Source: MGML01 sp034416335
Lineage (GTDB): Bacteria; Chloroflexota; Dehalococcoidia; Dehalococcoidales; UBA2162
Direction of reading: 5' to 3'
DNA: 64,000 nt
NCBI GenBank assembly: GCA_034416335.1
Contig: DAOULV010000007.1
Location: 1-64,000, forward strand
The position numbers and the translations under genes were made by a program. Under the pieces are notes generated by a model. The model made no database searches. It was given only the letters and a program-made list of their open reading frames with translations, and had not been told where the DNA came from. Positions 50,373 through 58,969 of the stretch are shown in pieces. The first letter of the stretch is position 1. Each line of letters starts with the position of its first letter.

Positions 50373-51818
50373 ATGAGTGATATACCATCAGAAGCCGATG
50401 TCGTTGTAATCGGAAGCGGAGTTTCGGGACTCTCGGCTGCTTTATCCGCTGCGGAAGCCGGAGCAAAGGTTGTTGTCTTCGAAAAACTGCGCTCTCTCGG
50501 AGGTACCTCGAACTTCTTCAAGGGAACATTTGCCGTTGAGAGTCGGTACCAGAAAGAAAGATACATTACATTCGGTAAAGATGAAGCTTTCAAGGATATT
50601 ATGGAGTACAGTCACTGGCGTGCCAACCCACGCCTGGTGAGAGCTATTGTCAATCAGTCCGCTTCGACAATCGAATGGCTTGAAGAGCAGGGAGTGGAGT
50701 TCACCGAATTGACCATTAACATGCCTAATTCCCCGGAAACATACCATCTTATCAAAGGGGAGGGCGCCGCCGTAGTGAAGACACTCGTTACCTGCGCCCA
50801 GGAGCAGGGAGTGACTATCAAGTCGGGTATCCCGGTAACGCGGATTATTAAAAGCGGCAATGGGATAGCCGGGGTGGTTGTCGAGGGAGATGAAGATGAC
50901 ATCCAGGTAGCTGCCAAAGCTGTGGTAATTGCCAGCGGCGGCTTCCTCAATAACAAGGAATGGGTCAAGAAATACACGGGATTCGACCTTATGGAGAACC
51001 TGTTGCCGGTAGGTAATGTTGATAAGAACGGTGACGGTATCAGAATGGCTTTTGAAATCGGAGCCGCTGAAGAAGGAATGGGTACAGTCGAACTCTTCCG
51101 TATAGGTCCGTCACGCCAGGAACTCGGTGCCGGCGGACGCGTCAGCGTAGCGGTTATCCAGCCCGACCTCTGGGTTAACCAGGCAGGCGAACGCTTCTGC
51201 GACGAAGGGATTACTTTCTTCGATACATCGGAAGGTAATGCCAACGCCAGGAACAAGGAGGGTTACACATACTCCATATTCGATGACGGTGTGATTAAAC
51301 GCATGGCCGAAGAAGGAATCGATAAAGGAATAACGCCGGATACCCTTCCCGGTCAGAAAATCGATTTGAGTGAAGACCTGCAGGTTGCCATGAATAATCC
51401 AACTGACGAATTTTGCGCTGCCGATTCGATAGAGGAGCTCGCCGGAAAAATCGGTATCGAGCCGGAGGTGCTGAAGGCGACCCTGGATGAGTATAACGCC
51501 TATTGTGAAATAGGATATGATGACCTGTTTAATAAAAACAGGCGATATCTAAGACCCCTGACAGGTCCGAAGTTTTACGCCGCCAGAGCCAATACCGTTT
51601 GCCTCGGGACAATGGGAGGTATCAAGGTAAACGAGAAGATGGAAGTGGTGGACAAACAGGATAAAATCATCCCCGGTCTTTATGCGGTGGGGTATGATGC
51701 GGGCGGCATGTACGGCAATGATTACGGTATGCATATTACTTCCGGTCTGTCTTCCGCTTTTGCAATGAATTCGGGACGCATTGCCGGGAAGAGTGCATCC
51801 GGTTATATAGACCGGTAA
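50373..51818 (+). CDS. FAD-binding oxidoreductase, fumarate-reductase / 3-ketosteroid-dehydrogenase type
   Basis: The 481-residue protein starts with ADVVVIGSGVSGLSAALSAAEAG and has FEKLRSLGGTS, VIASGGFLNN, GDGIRMAFEIGA and the GLYAVGYDAGGMYGNDYGMHITSGLSSAFAMNSGRIAG end of the family. It carries no heme or Fe-S motif. It would reduce or introduce a C=C bond in a carboxylate or ketone, taking electrons from another protein. AAGGAGG precedes the ATG. Confidence 0.88.
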   Translation: MSDIPSEADVVVIGSGVSGLSAALSAAEAGAKVVVFEKLRSLGGTSNFFKGTFAVESRYQKERYITFGKDEAFKDIMEYSHWRANPRLVRAIVNQSASTIEWLEEQGVEFTELTINMPNSPETYHLIKGEGAAVVKTLVTCAQEQGVTIKSGIPVTRIIKSGNGIAGVVVEGDEDDIQVAAKAVVIASGGFLNNKEWVKKYTGFDLMENLLPVGNVDKNGDGIRMAFEIGAAEEGMGTVELFRIGPSRQELGAGGRVSVAVIQPDLWVNQAGERFCDEGITFFDTSEGNANARNKEGYTYSIFDDGVIKRMAEEGIDKGITPDTLPGQKIDLSEDLQVAMNNPTDEFCAADSIEELAGKIGIEPEVLKATLDEYNAYCEIGYDDLFNKNRRYLRPLTGPKFYAARANTVCLGTMGGIKVNEKMEVVDKQDKIIPGLYAVGYDAGGMYGNDYGMHITSGLSSAFAMNSGRIAGKSASGYIDR

Positions 51819-51867
51819 CAGAGCTGCACTTTAACTAAGAAAAAATCTGCCTGAGCTTGCCAGGTTA

Positions 51868-53322
51868 ATGGAACGGAGGGTGATATTGACGGCTCCGGAA
51901 ACAGGAACGAATAAGCGGAAACCGGCGCTCGATTATATATTCCACCCCGGGACGATAGCTGTTGCCGGAGTTTCTGCTGAAACAAAGGGAACGGGTATAG
52001 CCAACAGCTATATCAAACGTTTCGAGGCTGCAGGTTTCAAAGGCAATATCTACGCGGTTAATCCGTCCGGCGGCAAAGCCATGGGCAGAAAAATCTATCC
52101 TAATCTGAAAGATATCCCCGAACCAGTCGACTTCGTGGTTTCAGCTATTCCCGCCAGACACACACCACAGTTAGTTTCCGACTGTGCGGAAAAGGGGGTA
52201 AAACTGCTTCACCTGTTTACCGCCGGTTTCAGCGAACTGGGAAGCGAGACGGGTAAAGCTCTGGAATCCGAGATACTTTCTATCGCACGTGAAGCTGGAA
52301 TAAGAATGACCGGTCCGAACGGAATGGGTATTTATTGCCCGAAGTCCGGTCTGACGTTTGATGAAGGTTTTACCAGGAAGTCCGGCAATGTCGGCTGGAT
52401 TGCTCAGAGTGGTCGTAACGGTACCTTTGTCGTGCGCGATGCAACGATGCGGGGCGTCTATTTCAGCAAAGCAATCAGCTATGGAAATGCAGCCGACCTT
52501 AACGAGAGTGATTTTATCGAGTATTTCCGCGATGATCCGGATACCGAGATTATTGCGAGCTATATAGAAGGGGTAAAGGACGGACGGAGGTTCTTAAAGA
52601 TACTCAAGGGAGCCACCGCGGTAAAACCTGTAATTATCTTCAAGGCAGGCAGCACGGAAGCAGGTTCGAGGGGCGCAGCGTCTCATACGGCGTCTATCGC
52701 CGGTTCGAGCGAAGTGTGGGGTACCGCGCTGAAACAGGCCGGAGTTGTTCAGGTGTACAGTCTCGAAGAAGTCGCGGATATGCTGCTGCTTTTCAATTTT
52801 CTGTCGGCGCCGGCAGGAAACAATATATCGATAGTAGGTTTCGGCGGTGGCGCCGGAATCCAGGCAGCCGATGCCTGTTCGATACAGGGAATTGCAGTAC
52901 CGTCTGCACCAGTGGAACTGCAGGAACAATTGACGGAAATATGCGGGGGCCAGACGGGAAGTATCTTCAAAAACCCATTCGACCTCTGGCCTAAAGCCGG
53001 TTCGAAGGGGACCTCCGCCGCCATTGAAAACATCGCGGGGTGGGAAAAGACCGACCTTATGCTGGTACATATCCAGTTCGATCTGACTCCGTCGATACGG
53101 CACATAATGTATAAACCGTATCTGGATACTTTAAAAAAGATGGCGCCGGAGATATGCCGGAAGACGGTGGTCGTCCTGGACTTCGTACTGACTGCCGAAG
53201 CAAAAAAACTGTCGCTGGAAGTACAGTCAGCTCTGGCTGAAGCCGGATACGCAGTCTTTCCTTCCGTCAGCCGAGCGGCTCTCGCGTTAGGACGGTTCGT
53301 TCAGTACTATAACGGCAGATAA
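51868..53322 (+). CDS. Acyl-CoA synthetase (NDP-forming) alpha-chain-like protein
   Basis: The 484-residue protein has the CoA-binding Rossmann domain (YIFHPGTIAVAGVSAETKGTG, NPSGGKAMGRKIYP) and the succinyl-CoA-ligase-like domain with the phospho-histidine loop GAASHTASIAGS, then a second flavodoxin-like domain. The ATP-grasp beta domain of two-domain enzymes is absent, so another gene must supply it or the enzyme works differently. GGAGG at about 51875 also fits a TTG start at 51886, which may be the true start. Confidence 0.8.
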   Translation: MERRVILTAPETGTNKRKPALDYIFHPGTIAVAGVSAETKGTGIANSYIKRFEAAGFKGNIYAVNPSGGKAMGRKIYPNLKDIPEPVDFVVSAIPARHTPQLVSDCAEKGVKLLHLFTAGFSELGSETGKALESEILSIAREAGIRMTGPNGMGIYCPKSGLTFDEGFTRKSGNVGWIAQSGRNGTFVVRDATMRGVYFSKAISYGNAADLNESDFIEYFRDDPDTEIIASYIEGVKDGRRFLKILKGATAVKPVIIFKAGSTEAGSRGAASHTASIAGSSEVWGTALKQAGVVQVYSLEEVADMLLLFNFLSAPAGNNISIVGFGGGAGIQAADACSIQGIAVPSAPVELQEQLTEICGGQTGSIFKNPFDLWPKAGSKGTSAAIENIAGWEKTDLMLVHIQFDLTPSIRHIMYKPYLDTLKKMAPEICRKTVVVLDFVLTAEAKKLSLEVQSALAEAGYAVFPSVSRAALALGRFVQYYNGR

Positions 53323-53427
53323 ACTGTAGTAAAAGGATATTATGATTATTGAATAAATGCTAAAATTAATATCCGCTGGAATACTGAAATCCATTATCGG
53401 CGGTTTGATATAGAAAGGAGCGTAGAG

Positions 53428-54621
53428 ATGGATTTTTCCCTTACACCAGAAGAAGGGGTCTTTAAAAAAGAGGTCAATGACTGGCTCGACGAAAACATGA
53501 AAGACTTACCGGACTGGTATGTCAGGAATGACGGTACGGGCCCGGAGCCTGAATCGGATGAATGGCTGGCGTTTAACCGGGAATGGCACAAAAAATTGTA
53601 TGCAGCCGGATTCGTCGGCATCGCCTGGCCGAAAGAATACGGCGGTCGCGGAGCAACCCTGATGGAGCAGGTCATTTTCAGCGAAGAAATGGCGAAACGC
53701 CGCGCGCCGATGGGTGCCGGAGGTCTGGGGGTCGGCTGGGCCGGACCGACGATAATAGCCGCCGGAACCGAAGAACAGAAGAAACGATTCCTGCCGAAGA
53801 TACTCAGCGGAGAAGAAGTCTGGTGCCAGGGATTTTCCGAGCCGGGAGCGGGTTCGGACCTCAAGAATATCCAGACGAGAGCTGTCGAAGACGGTGACTA
53901 CTATGTAGTTAACGGACAGAAAGTGTGGACAACAGGCGGTATGAGAGCCGACTGGGCTATCCTTTTAGCGAGAACGAACTTTGATCCCGATATACCGAAA
54001 CAACGCGGTATAAGTTACTTCCTCCTCGACATGCATGCTCCCGGAGTTACGGTTCGCCCCCTGAGAGAAATGACCGGTTATGCACTGTTCGGTGAAACAT
54101 TCCTCGACGATGTGCGTATCCACAAGGACCTGATGGTTGGCGAAAAGGACAGGGGTTTTTACATCTCAATGGGAACTCTTGAGTTCGAGAGATCGAATGC
54201 CAGTTCGGCTGTCGGTCTCCTGACATCCATCAATGAACTTATCGCCCTTGCCAGGAATATGCAGCGTAATACTGATCCTGTAACGCGGCAGACGATAGCC
54301 CAGTTCTATATCGAGGCCAATGTTGCGAAATATATCGGACTGCGTGCTCTTACTCGTCAGCTCAGGGGCATGACACCAGGTCCTGAGAGCGCTGTAGGCA
54401 GTGCCCTTACACAGGAAATGGGACAGCGGCTGCAGGACTTCGCGATGTATCTCCAGGGACCCTACAGCAGGCTTGTCAGGGGCTCAAAGCATGCGATAAA
54501 GAACGGAAGCTGGCAGAGAAGCTTCCTCAATTCGCGCGGAAATACTATCGCGACCGGTACCTCCGAGATAAAGAGGAACATAATTGCACAGAGAACCTTG
54601 GGGCTCCCCAGGTGGGCATAG
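53428..54621 (+). CDS. Acyl-CoA dehydrogenase, first of a pair
   Basis: The 397-residue protein has the family pattern: AGFVGIAWPKEYGGRG, QGFSEPGAGSDL, NGQKVWTTGGMRADW and a C-terminal GTSEIKRNIIAQRTLGLPR. It takes two hydrogens from an acyl-CoA onto FAD. At the position of the common catalytic Glu (before GT in xxEGTSxxQ) it has Thr. The next gene is a second acyl-CoA dehydrogenase (21-base gap). Pairs like this form heteromeric enzymes in steroid side-chain degradation. Confidence 0.92.
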   Translation: MDFSLTPEEGVFKKEVNDWLDENMKDLPDWYVRNDGTGPEPESDEWLAFNREWHKKLYAAGFVGIAWPKEYGGRGATLMEQVIFSEEMAKRRAPMGAGGLGVGWAGPTIIAAGTEEQKKRFLPKILSGEEVWCQGFSEPGAGSDLKNIQTRAVEDGDYYVVNGQKVWTTGGMRADWAILLARTNFDPDIPKQRGISYFLLDMHAPGVTVRPLREMTGYALFGETFLDDVRIHKDLMVGEKDRGFYISMGTLEFERSNASSAVGLLTSINELIALARNMQRNTDPVTRQTIAQFYIEANVAKYIGLRALTRQLRGMTPGPESAVGSALTQEMGQRLQDFAMYLQGPYSRLVRGSKHAIKNGSWQRSFLNSRGNTIATGTSEIKRNIIAQRTLGLPRWA

Positions 54622-54642
54622 GAAAGAGAGGAGTAATATCAA

Positions 54643-55770
54643 ATGAACTTTGAACTTGATGAAGAACAGGTAATGCTTAAAACTTCAGCACGTGATTTCC
54701 TGGAGAAAGAATGTCCCAAGGAACTGGTCAGGGAAATGATGGAGGATGAGAAGGGTTATTCTCCGGAATTATGGAAAAAGATGGCAGAACTCGGCTGGCT
54801 GGGGCTGTCATTTCCCGAAGAATACGGCGGAGCCGACTTCACGTTTCTTGACCTGGCGGTACTCCTCGAAGAGTGCGGTCGCGCCTTGGTCCCCGGACCG
54901 CTTGTACCGACAATAGTCCAGGTGGGGCATACCATACTGGCTGTCGGTTCAGAGGAGATGAAGCAGGACATACTTCCCAGGATGATAAACGGCGAGTTGA
55001 TACTGACACTGGCATTCATGGAAACCAGCGGGAGTCTCGAAGCGTCCGGGATAACCGTAACGGCGAAGCAGTCAGGCGATAACTACGTGATAAACGGGAC
55101 AAAATTATTCGTTCCCGACGCTCATGTCGCGGACTATCTGCTATGTGTTACCAGGACTTCCGACAGGGGAGACGGGATTACACTGTTCCTGGTGGACGCG
55201 AAGTCGGAAGGCATCGAAATCGAAGTCCTGAAAACGATGACCGGTGAAAAGCTGTGCGAGGTAGTATTCAACAATGTCTCCGTTCCCGCCGCGAGCATGG
55301 TGGGCGAACCGGACGGAGGCTGGCCGGTAATCCAAAAAATGAAGTACGAGGCACAGGTCGCCGAGTCTGCCTGGATGACCGGAGGGGCACGATGGGCTCT
55401 CGATACTACAATAGATTATGCCAAGGAGAGGATTGCCTTCGAGAGGCCGATAGGCAGTTTCCAGGCTATCCAGCACAAACTCGCGGAAATAGCACTTGAG
55501 GTCGAAGGATCAACGTCAATAATGTATTATGCAGCATGGACGATTACAGAGAACCAGCCTGACATACCCATGGCGGCATCGATGGCCAAGTCATGGTGTG
55601 GTGAGACATACAAGCACGCTACTTTTGACGGAGTACAGATACACGGCGGAATCGGCTTCACCTGGGACCATGACATGCACCTGTATTTCAAGAGGGCAAA
55701 GTCCGGTGAAGTTAATTTCGGCGACAGCGATTATCATCGCGAAATGGTGGCAAAGCTCCTTGAAATGTAG
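54643..55770 (+). CDS. Acyl-CoA dehydrogenase, second of a pair
   Basis: The 375-residue protein has LGWLGLSFPEEYGGADFT, a weaker central part and C-terminal DGVQIHGGIGFTWDHDMHLYFKRAK, but the usual YEGT catalytic region reads VNFGDSDYHRE, so the common catalytic Glu is absent. Together with the previous gene it may make a hetero-oligomer in which an alternative base is used. GAGAGGAG precedes the ATG. No electron-transfer flavoprotein genes adjoin. Confidence 0.9.
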   Translation: MNFELDEEQVMLKTSARDFLEKECPKELVREMMEDEKGYSPELWKKMAELGWLGLSFPEEYGGADFTFLDLAVLLEECGRALVPGPLVPTIVQVGHTILAVGSEEMKQDILPRMINGELILTLAFMETSGSLEASGITVTAKQSGDNYVINGTKLFVPDAHVADYLLCVTRTSDRGDGITLFLVDAKSEGIEIEVLKTMTGEKLCEVVFNNVSVPAASMVGEPDGGWPVIQKMKYEAQVAESAWMTGGARWALDTTIDYAKERIAFERPIGSFQAIQHKLAEIALEVEGSTSIMYYAAWTITENQPDIPMAASMAKSWCGETYKHATFDGVQIHGGIGFTWDHDMHLYFKRAKSGEVNFGDSDYHREMVAKLLEM

Positions 55771-55994
55771 CCTGAGTCGGCAGTAATAAGATTGACTTCA
55801 TAAATAGCAAATTATAAAATCACCGCACACCGATGCAGAATATCGGAGATTTGTAAGGAGGTGATAATCCGCCGAAGATGAGGAATCTCGGTTCCCGCGG
55901 CAGGTAGAAAAATACAAAAGCAGGAATAGAACCGGTATTATTAAAAACTTATACGTGGATATGAATCCCACGAATAAATTCAGGAGAATTGAGA
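55771..55994. other. Non-coding gap with a short upstream frame
   Basis: These 224 bases hold a strong AAGGAGGTGA (55856-55865) and a 9-codon frame at 55878-55907 ahead of the hydratase gene. No other gene is supported. Confidence 0.35.
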
Positions 55995-56759
55995 ATGCCG
56001 ATAGAATATGAAAAAGACGGTCATATTGCCACGTTCACTATTAACAATCCCGAGGTAATGAATGCTCTTACTCCTACCCAGGTAGCTGAATGGACGGATG
56101 CCCTGATAGATTTCCGGGATGACAAGAATCTGTGGGTAGGTATAGTAACCGGGGCCGGTGAAAGGGCTTTCTGTACTGGACTTAATTTGAGGAGTGCCGG
56201 TCAGTCAGCCGGTAGTGGAGCCAGGCCGATACCCAAGGAGACACTTGTCCGCGGTCTGAAACTGTATAAACCACTCATTGCGGCTATCAACGGATACGCT
56301 CTTGGCGGCGGTCTTGAAATAGCCCTGGCCTGCGATATCAGGGTAGCCTCAGAAAATGCGCAACTGGGACTTACGGAAGTAACTCTGGGTCTGCTGCCGG
56401 GCTGGGGAGGTACTCAGCGGCTGCCCCGTCTGGTACCGTTCGGTGTTGCTGCGGAAATGATGATAATGGGCAGGCGTGTCAAAGCCGATGAAGCACTCGC
56501 TATCAAGCTTGTACACGAGGTTGTTCCTCTGGAGAATCTCATGGAAGCCGCAAGAGCGCGTGCCGAAAAAATAGCCGAATCCGCGCCACTGGCGGTACAA
56601 GGCGTGAAAGAGGCTATGTTAAGGGGTATTGAAATGACCCTGGAAGAAGGGCTTGCCCTTGAAAGTGAATTGGGCAGGAGAGTCAATTCCTCCAAGGACT
56701 TTGCCGAAGGTATGAAAGCTTTCGCAGAGAAAAGAAAACCGAATTACACGGGCGAATAA
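55995..56759 (+). CDS. Enoyl-CoA hydratase/isomerase
   Basis: The 254-residue protein is a standard crotonase. Oxyanion loops are AFCTGLNL and NGYALGGGLEIALACD, and both catalytic glutamates are present at 108 (LEIALACD) and 128 (LTEVTLG), followed by GWGGTQRLPR. It should hydrate enoyl-CoA made by the acyl-CoA dehydrogenase pair. The ATG at 55995 has AGGAG 8 bases ahead; an upstream TTG is less likely. It is followed closely by an SDR, which could oxidise the product. Confidence 0.94.
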   Translation: MPIEYEKDGHIATFTINNPEVMNALTPTQVAEWTDALIDFRDDKNLWVGIVTGAGERAFCTGLNLRSAGQSAGSGARPIPKETLVRGLKLYKPLIAAINGYALGGGLEIALACDIRVASENAQLGLTEVTLGLLPGWGGTQRLPRLVPFGVAAEMMIMGRRVKADEALAIKLVHEVVPLENLMEAARARAEKIAESAPLAVQGVKEAMLRGIEMTLEEGLALESELGRRVNSSKDFAEGMKAFAEKRKPNYTGE

Positions 56760-56798
56760 CTCTTTTTCAAATAATAACGGAAAGAAGGTAAAGCAGAA

Positions 56799-57563
56799 AT
56801 GGACTATGGACTGAAAGGCAGGAATGCAATCGTTACCGGTACAGGACGCCAGGGAGCTATGGGACATACCATAGCCAAAACTCTTGCCGGAGAAGGCGCG
56901 AATATCGTTTGTGTCGATGTTAATATCGAAGGCGCCGAGGAGATATCCAAGGAACTCCAGGGAATGGGAGTCAAATCGATGGCGGTCAATGTAGACCAGA
57001 GTGATTACGAGCAGGTGAAAGAAGGAGCGGCGAAAATACTATCCGAGTTTGGTCCGATAGATATTTTGGTCAATAATGCCGCTCTCCTTCGCGGCGGCGG
57101 CCGTATTCAGAAGACTACCGTCGACGACTGGAAGAACCTGTTGAGAATCGATCTTGACGGTCCCTGGTACTGGATAAGAGAACTCTGGGACCAGATGGTC
57201 GAGAGGCAGTACGGGCGTATTGTAAATATCTCTTCTATTGCCGGAGTGCAGGGCGGTTTCGGTCAGGCTAACTATTCGGCTGCCAAAGCCGGTGTCATCG
57301 CCCTGGCGAAGACGGCAGCCCTGGAAGGCGCCAGGAGTGGTATCGTTGCCAATACGGTTACCCTCGGTGTTGTTGATACAAGCGGCGGCAGAATTCTGGA
57401 ATCTGAGATGTTCCAGCGTATCGTTGCCCAGGTTGCAATGCGGAAGATGGGTGAACCCGTCGACGTAGCCACGCTCGTGGCTTTTCTGGTATCTGAACAA
57501 TGCAAGTACATTACAGGCCAGAATATACACGTGATGGGCGGCCTCGACCTGTTCACCTACTAG
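56799..57563 (+). CDS. Short-chain dehydrogenase/reductase
   Basis: The 254-residue SDR has the glycine loop TGTGRQGAMGH, NNAALL, Ser in VNISSIAG and Tyr-x3-Lys in ANYSAAKAG. It follows the enoyl-CoA hydratase gene (39-base gap), so a 3-hydroxyacyl-CoA dehydrogenase role would complete beta-oxidation; that is inference from position. AGAAGGT precedes the ATG. A hairpin follows. Confidence 0.9.
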   Translation: MDYGLKGRNAIVTGTGRQGAMGHTIAKTLAGEGANIVCVDVNIEGAEEISKELQGMGVKSMAVNVDQSDYEQVKEGAAKILSEFGPIDILVNNAALLRGGGRIQKTTVDDWKNLLRIDLDGPWYWIRELWDQMVERQYGRIVNISSIAGVQGGFGQANYSAAKAGVIALAKTAALEGARSGIVANTVTLGVVDTSGGRILESEMFQRIVAQVAMRKMGEPVDVATLVAFLVSEQCKYITGQNIHVMGGLDLFTY

Positions 57564-57589
57564 AATTACCTGTTTATGTGAAGAACCGA

Positions 57590-57625
57590 ACTGACGGTGT
57601 ATACCACACCGTCAGTGATGGTTTT
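57590..57625 (+). terminator. Terminator after the beta-oxidation-like gene group
   Basis: ACTGACGGTGT (57590-57600), loop ATACC, ACACCGTCAGT (57606-57616), an 11-bp stem with a short T run (TTTT) a few bases later. Confidence 0.6.
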
Positions 57626-57696
57626 AAATGTCCTGTTTACGGTGGAAGTAACAGGATCCAGGTCGGATCACATTAATTAGAAGGGAGTTCCGTTAT

Positions 57697-58944
57697 ATGG
57701 CGGAGAGTAATATTGTTTCAAACATGCTCAGTCCCTACAGGGCACTCGACCTGACGGATGAGAAGGGATTTCTCTGCGGAAAGATACTGGGTGAACTTGG
57801 TGTCGACGTCATCAAGGTAGAAAAACCCGGCGGGGATCCCTCCAGGAATATCGGTCCCTATTATCATGACGAAGTCGATCCTGAAAAGAGCTTGTACTGG
57901 TTTGCGTATAATACGGAAAAGCGGGATATTACCCTGGATATCGAGAAATCCGATGGCCAGGAACTTTTTAAGAAACTAGTAAAGAATGTCGATATCGTTA
58001 TCGAATCGTTTTCACCCGGGTACATGGATAAAATCGGTCTTGGTTATGCGGTACTTGAGAAGGTAAATCCCGGAATAATCGTTGCTTCGATAACTCCGTT
58101 CGGCCAGACCGGGCCGTATAAAGATTTTAAATACTCCGATATTACTCTCTATGCCATGGGAGGTTATATGTCCTCGGTGGGATACGCCGACCGTCCTCCG
58201 GTACGCATCAGTCATCTTCCGCAGACCTATCTTCACGGAGGTGGCCAGGCAGCCCAGGGGGTTGTCCTGGCTCTTTATTACAAGGAAATGACGGGCGAAG
58301 GTCAGTATATTGATGTTTCCATACAGGATTCCGCCTCAAGGTGCACTCCGGAGAGGGTAACGGCGTTCTGGGACTTCAACAAGAGAGTCCAGCACCGGGG
58401 AGGACGTTCGGCTGTGCTGGGCCGGATATGGGAATGCAAGGACGGGTATGTCTACGCTATGTATTGGGGCGGAGCTTCGGCGAAACGGTGGAACAGCCCT
58501 CTCGTCACGTGGATGGAAGCCGAGGGAGTCGCCGATGACTTTATCAGGGAATACGACTGGGATACCTTCAACATGATGGAGACTTCACCTGAAATTCTTG
58601 AGAAAATCGCGGATCTGACCAGGAAGCTGTTCGGTCCCAATACCAAGGCAAAAATCCTGGAAGACGCACTCAAATATAACGCCCAGGTCTATCCGCTGAA
58701 TTCTTGCGCTGAAATAGCGGGAAACCGCCAGCTTGCTGCGAGAGAATACTGGGTAGAGCTGGAACATCCCGAACTGGGCACTTCCATAACGTATCCCGGT
58801 CCGTGGGCGAAGACCACGGAAGTAGCTCCGACGGTTTTACGCCGAGCGCCGCTTATCGGCGAGCATAACGAGGAAATTTATCGAGATGAGCTTGGTATCG
58901 ATAAAACGGAACTCGAAAGGCTGAAACAGGACGGAATAGTCTAG
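57697..58944 (+). CDS. CaiB/BaiF CoA-transferase subunit lacking the catalytic Asp
   Basis: The 415-residue protein is the closest relative in this window of the 27291 protein (ALDLTDEKGFLCGKILGELGVDVIKVEKPGGDPSRNIG against VLDLTDEKGFLCGKILGDLGADVIKIEPPGGDPSRNIG). The catalytic Asp position is Tyr178 (PQTYLHGG). It ends with PLIGEHNEEIYRDELGI. It lies 25 bases before the Asp-carrying gene at 58970, so it is likely the partner chain. AAGGGAG precedes the ATG. Confidence 0.9.
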   Translation: MAESNIVSNMLSPYRALDLTDEKGFLCGKILGELGVDVIKVEKPGGDPSRNIGPYYHDEVDPEKSLYWFAYNTEKRDITLDIEKSDGQELFKKLVKNVDIVIESFSPGYMDKIGLGYAVLEKVNPGIIVASITPFGQTGPYKDFKYSDITLYAMGGYMSSVGYADRPPVRISHLPQTYLHGGGQAAQGVVLALYYKEMTGEGQYIDVSIQDSASRCTPERVTAFWDFNKRVQHRGGRSAVLGRIWECKDGYVYAMYWGGASAKRWNSPLVTWMEAEGVADDFIREYDWDTFNMMETSPEILEKIADLTRKLFGPNTKAKILEDALKYNAQVYPLNSCAEIAGNRQLAAREYWVELEHPELGTSITYPGPWAKTTEVAPTVLRRAPLIGEHNEEIYRDELGIDKTELERLKQDGIV

Positions 58945-58969
58945 TCAAGGAAAGCACAGGAGAAGAGAT

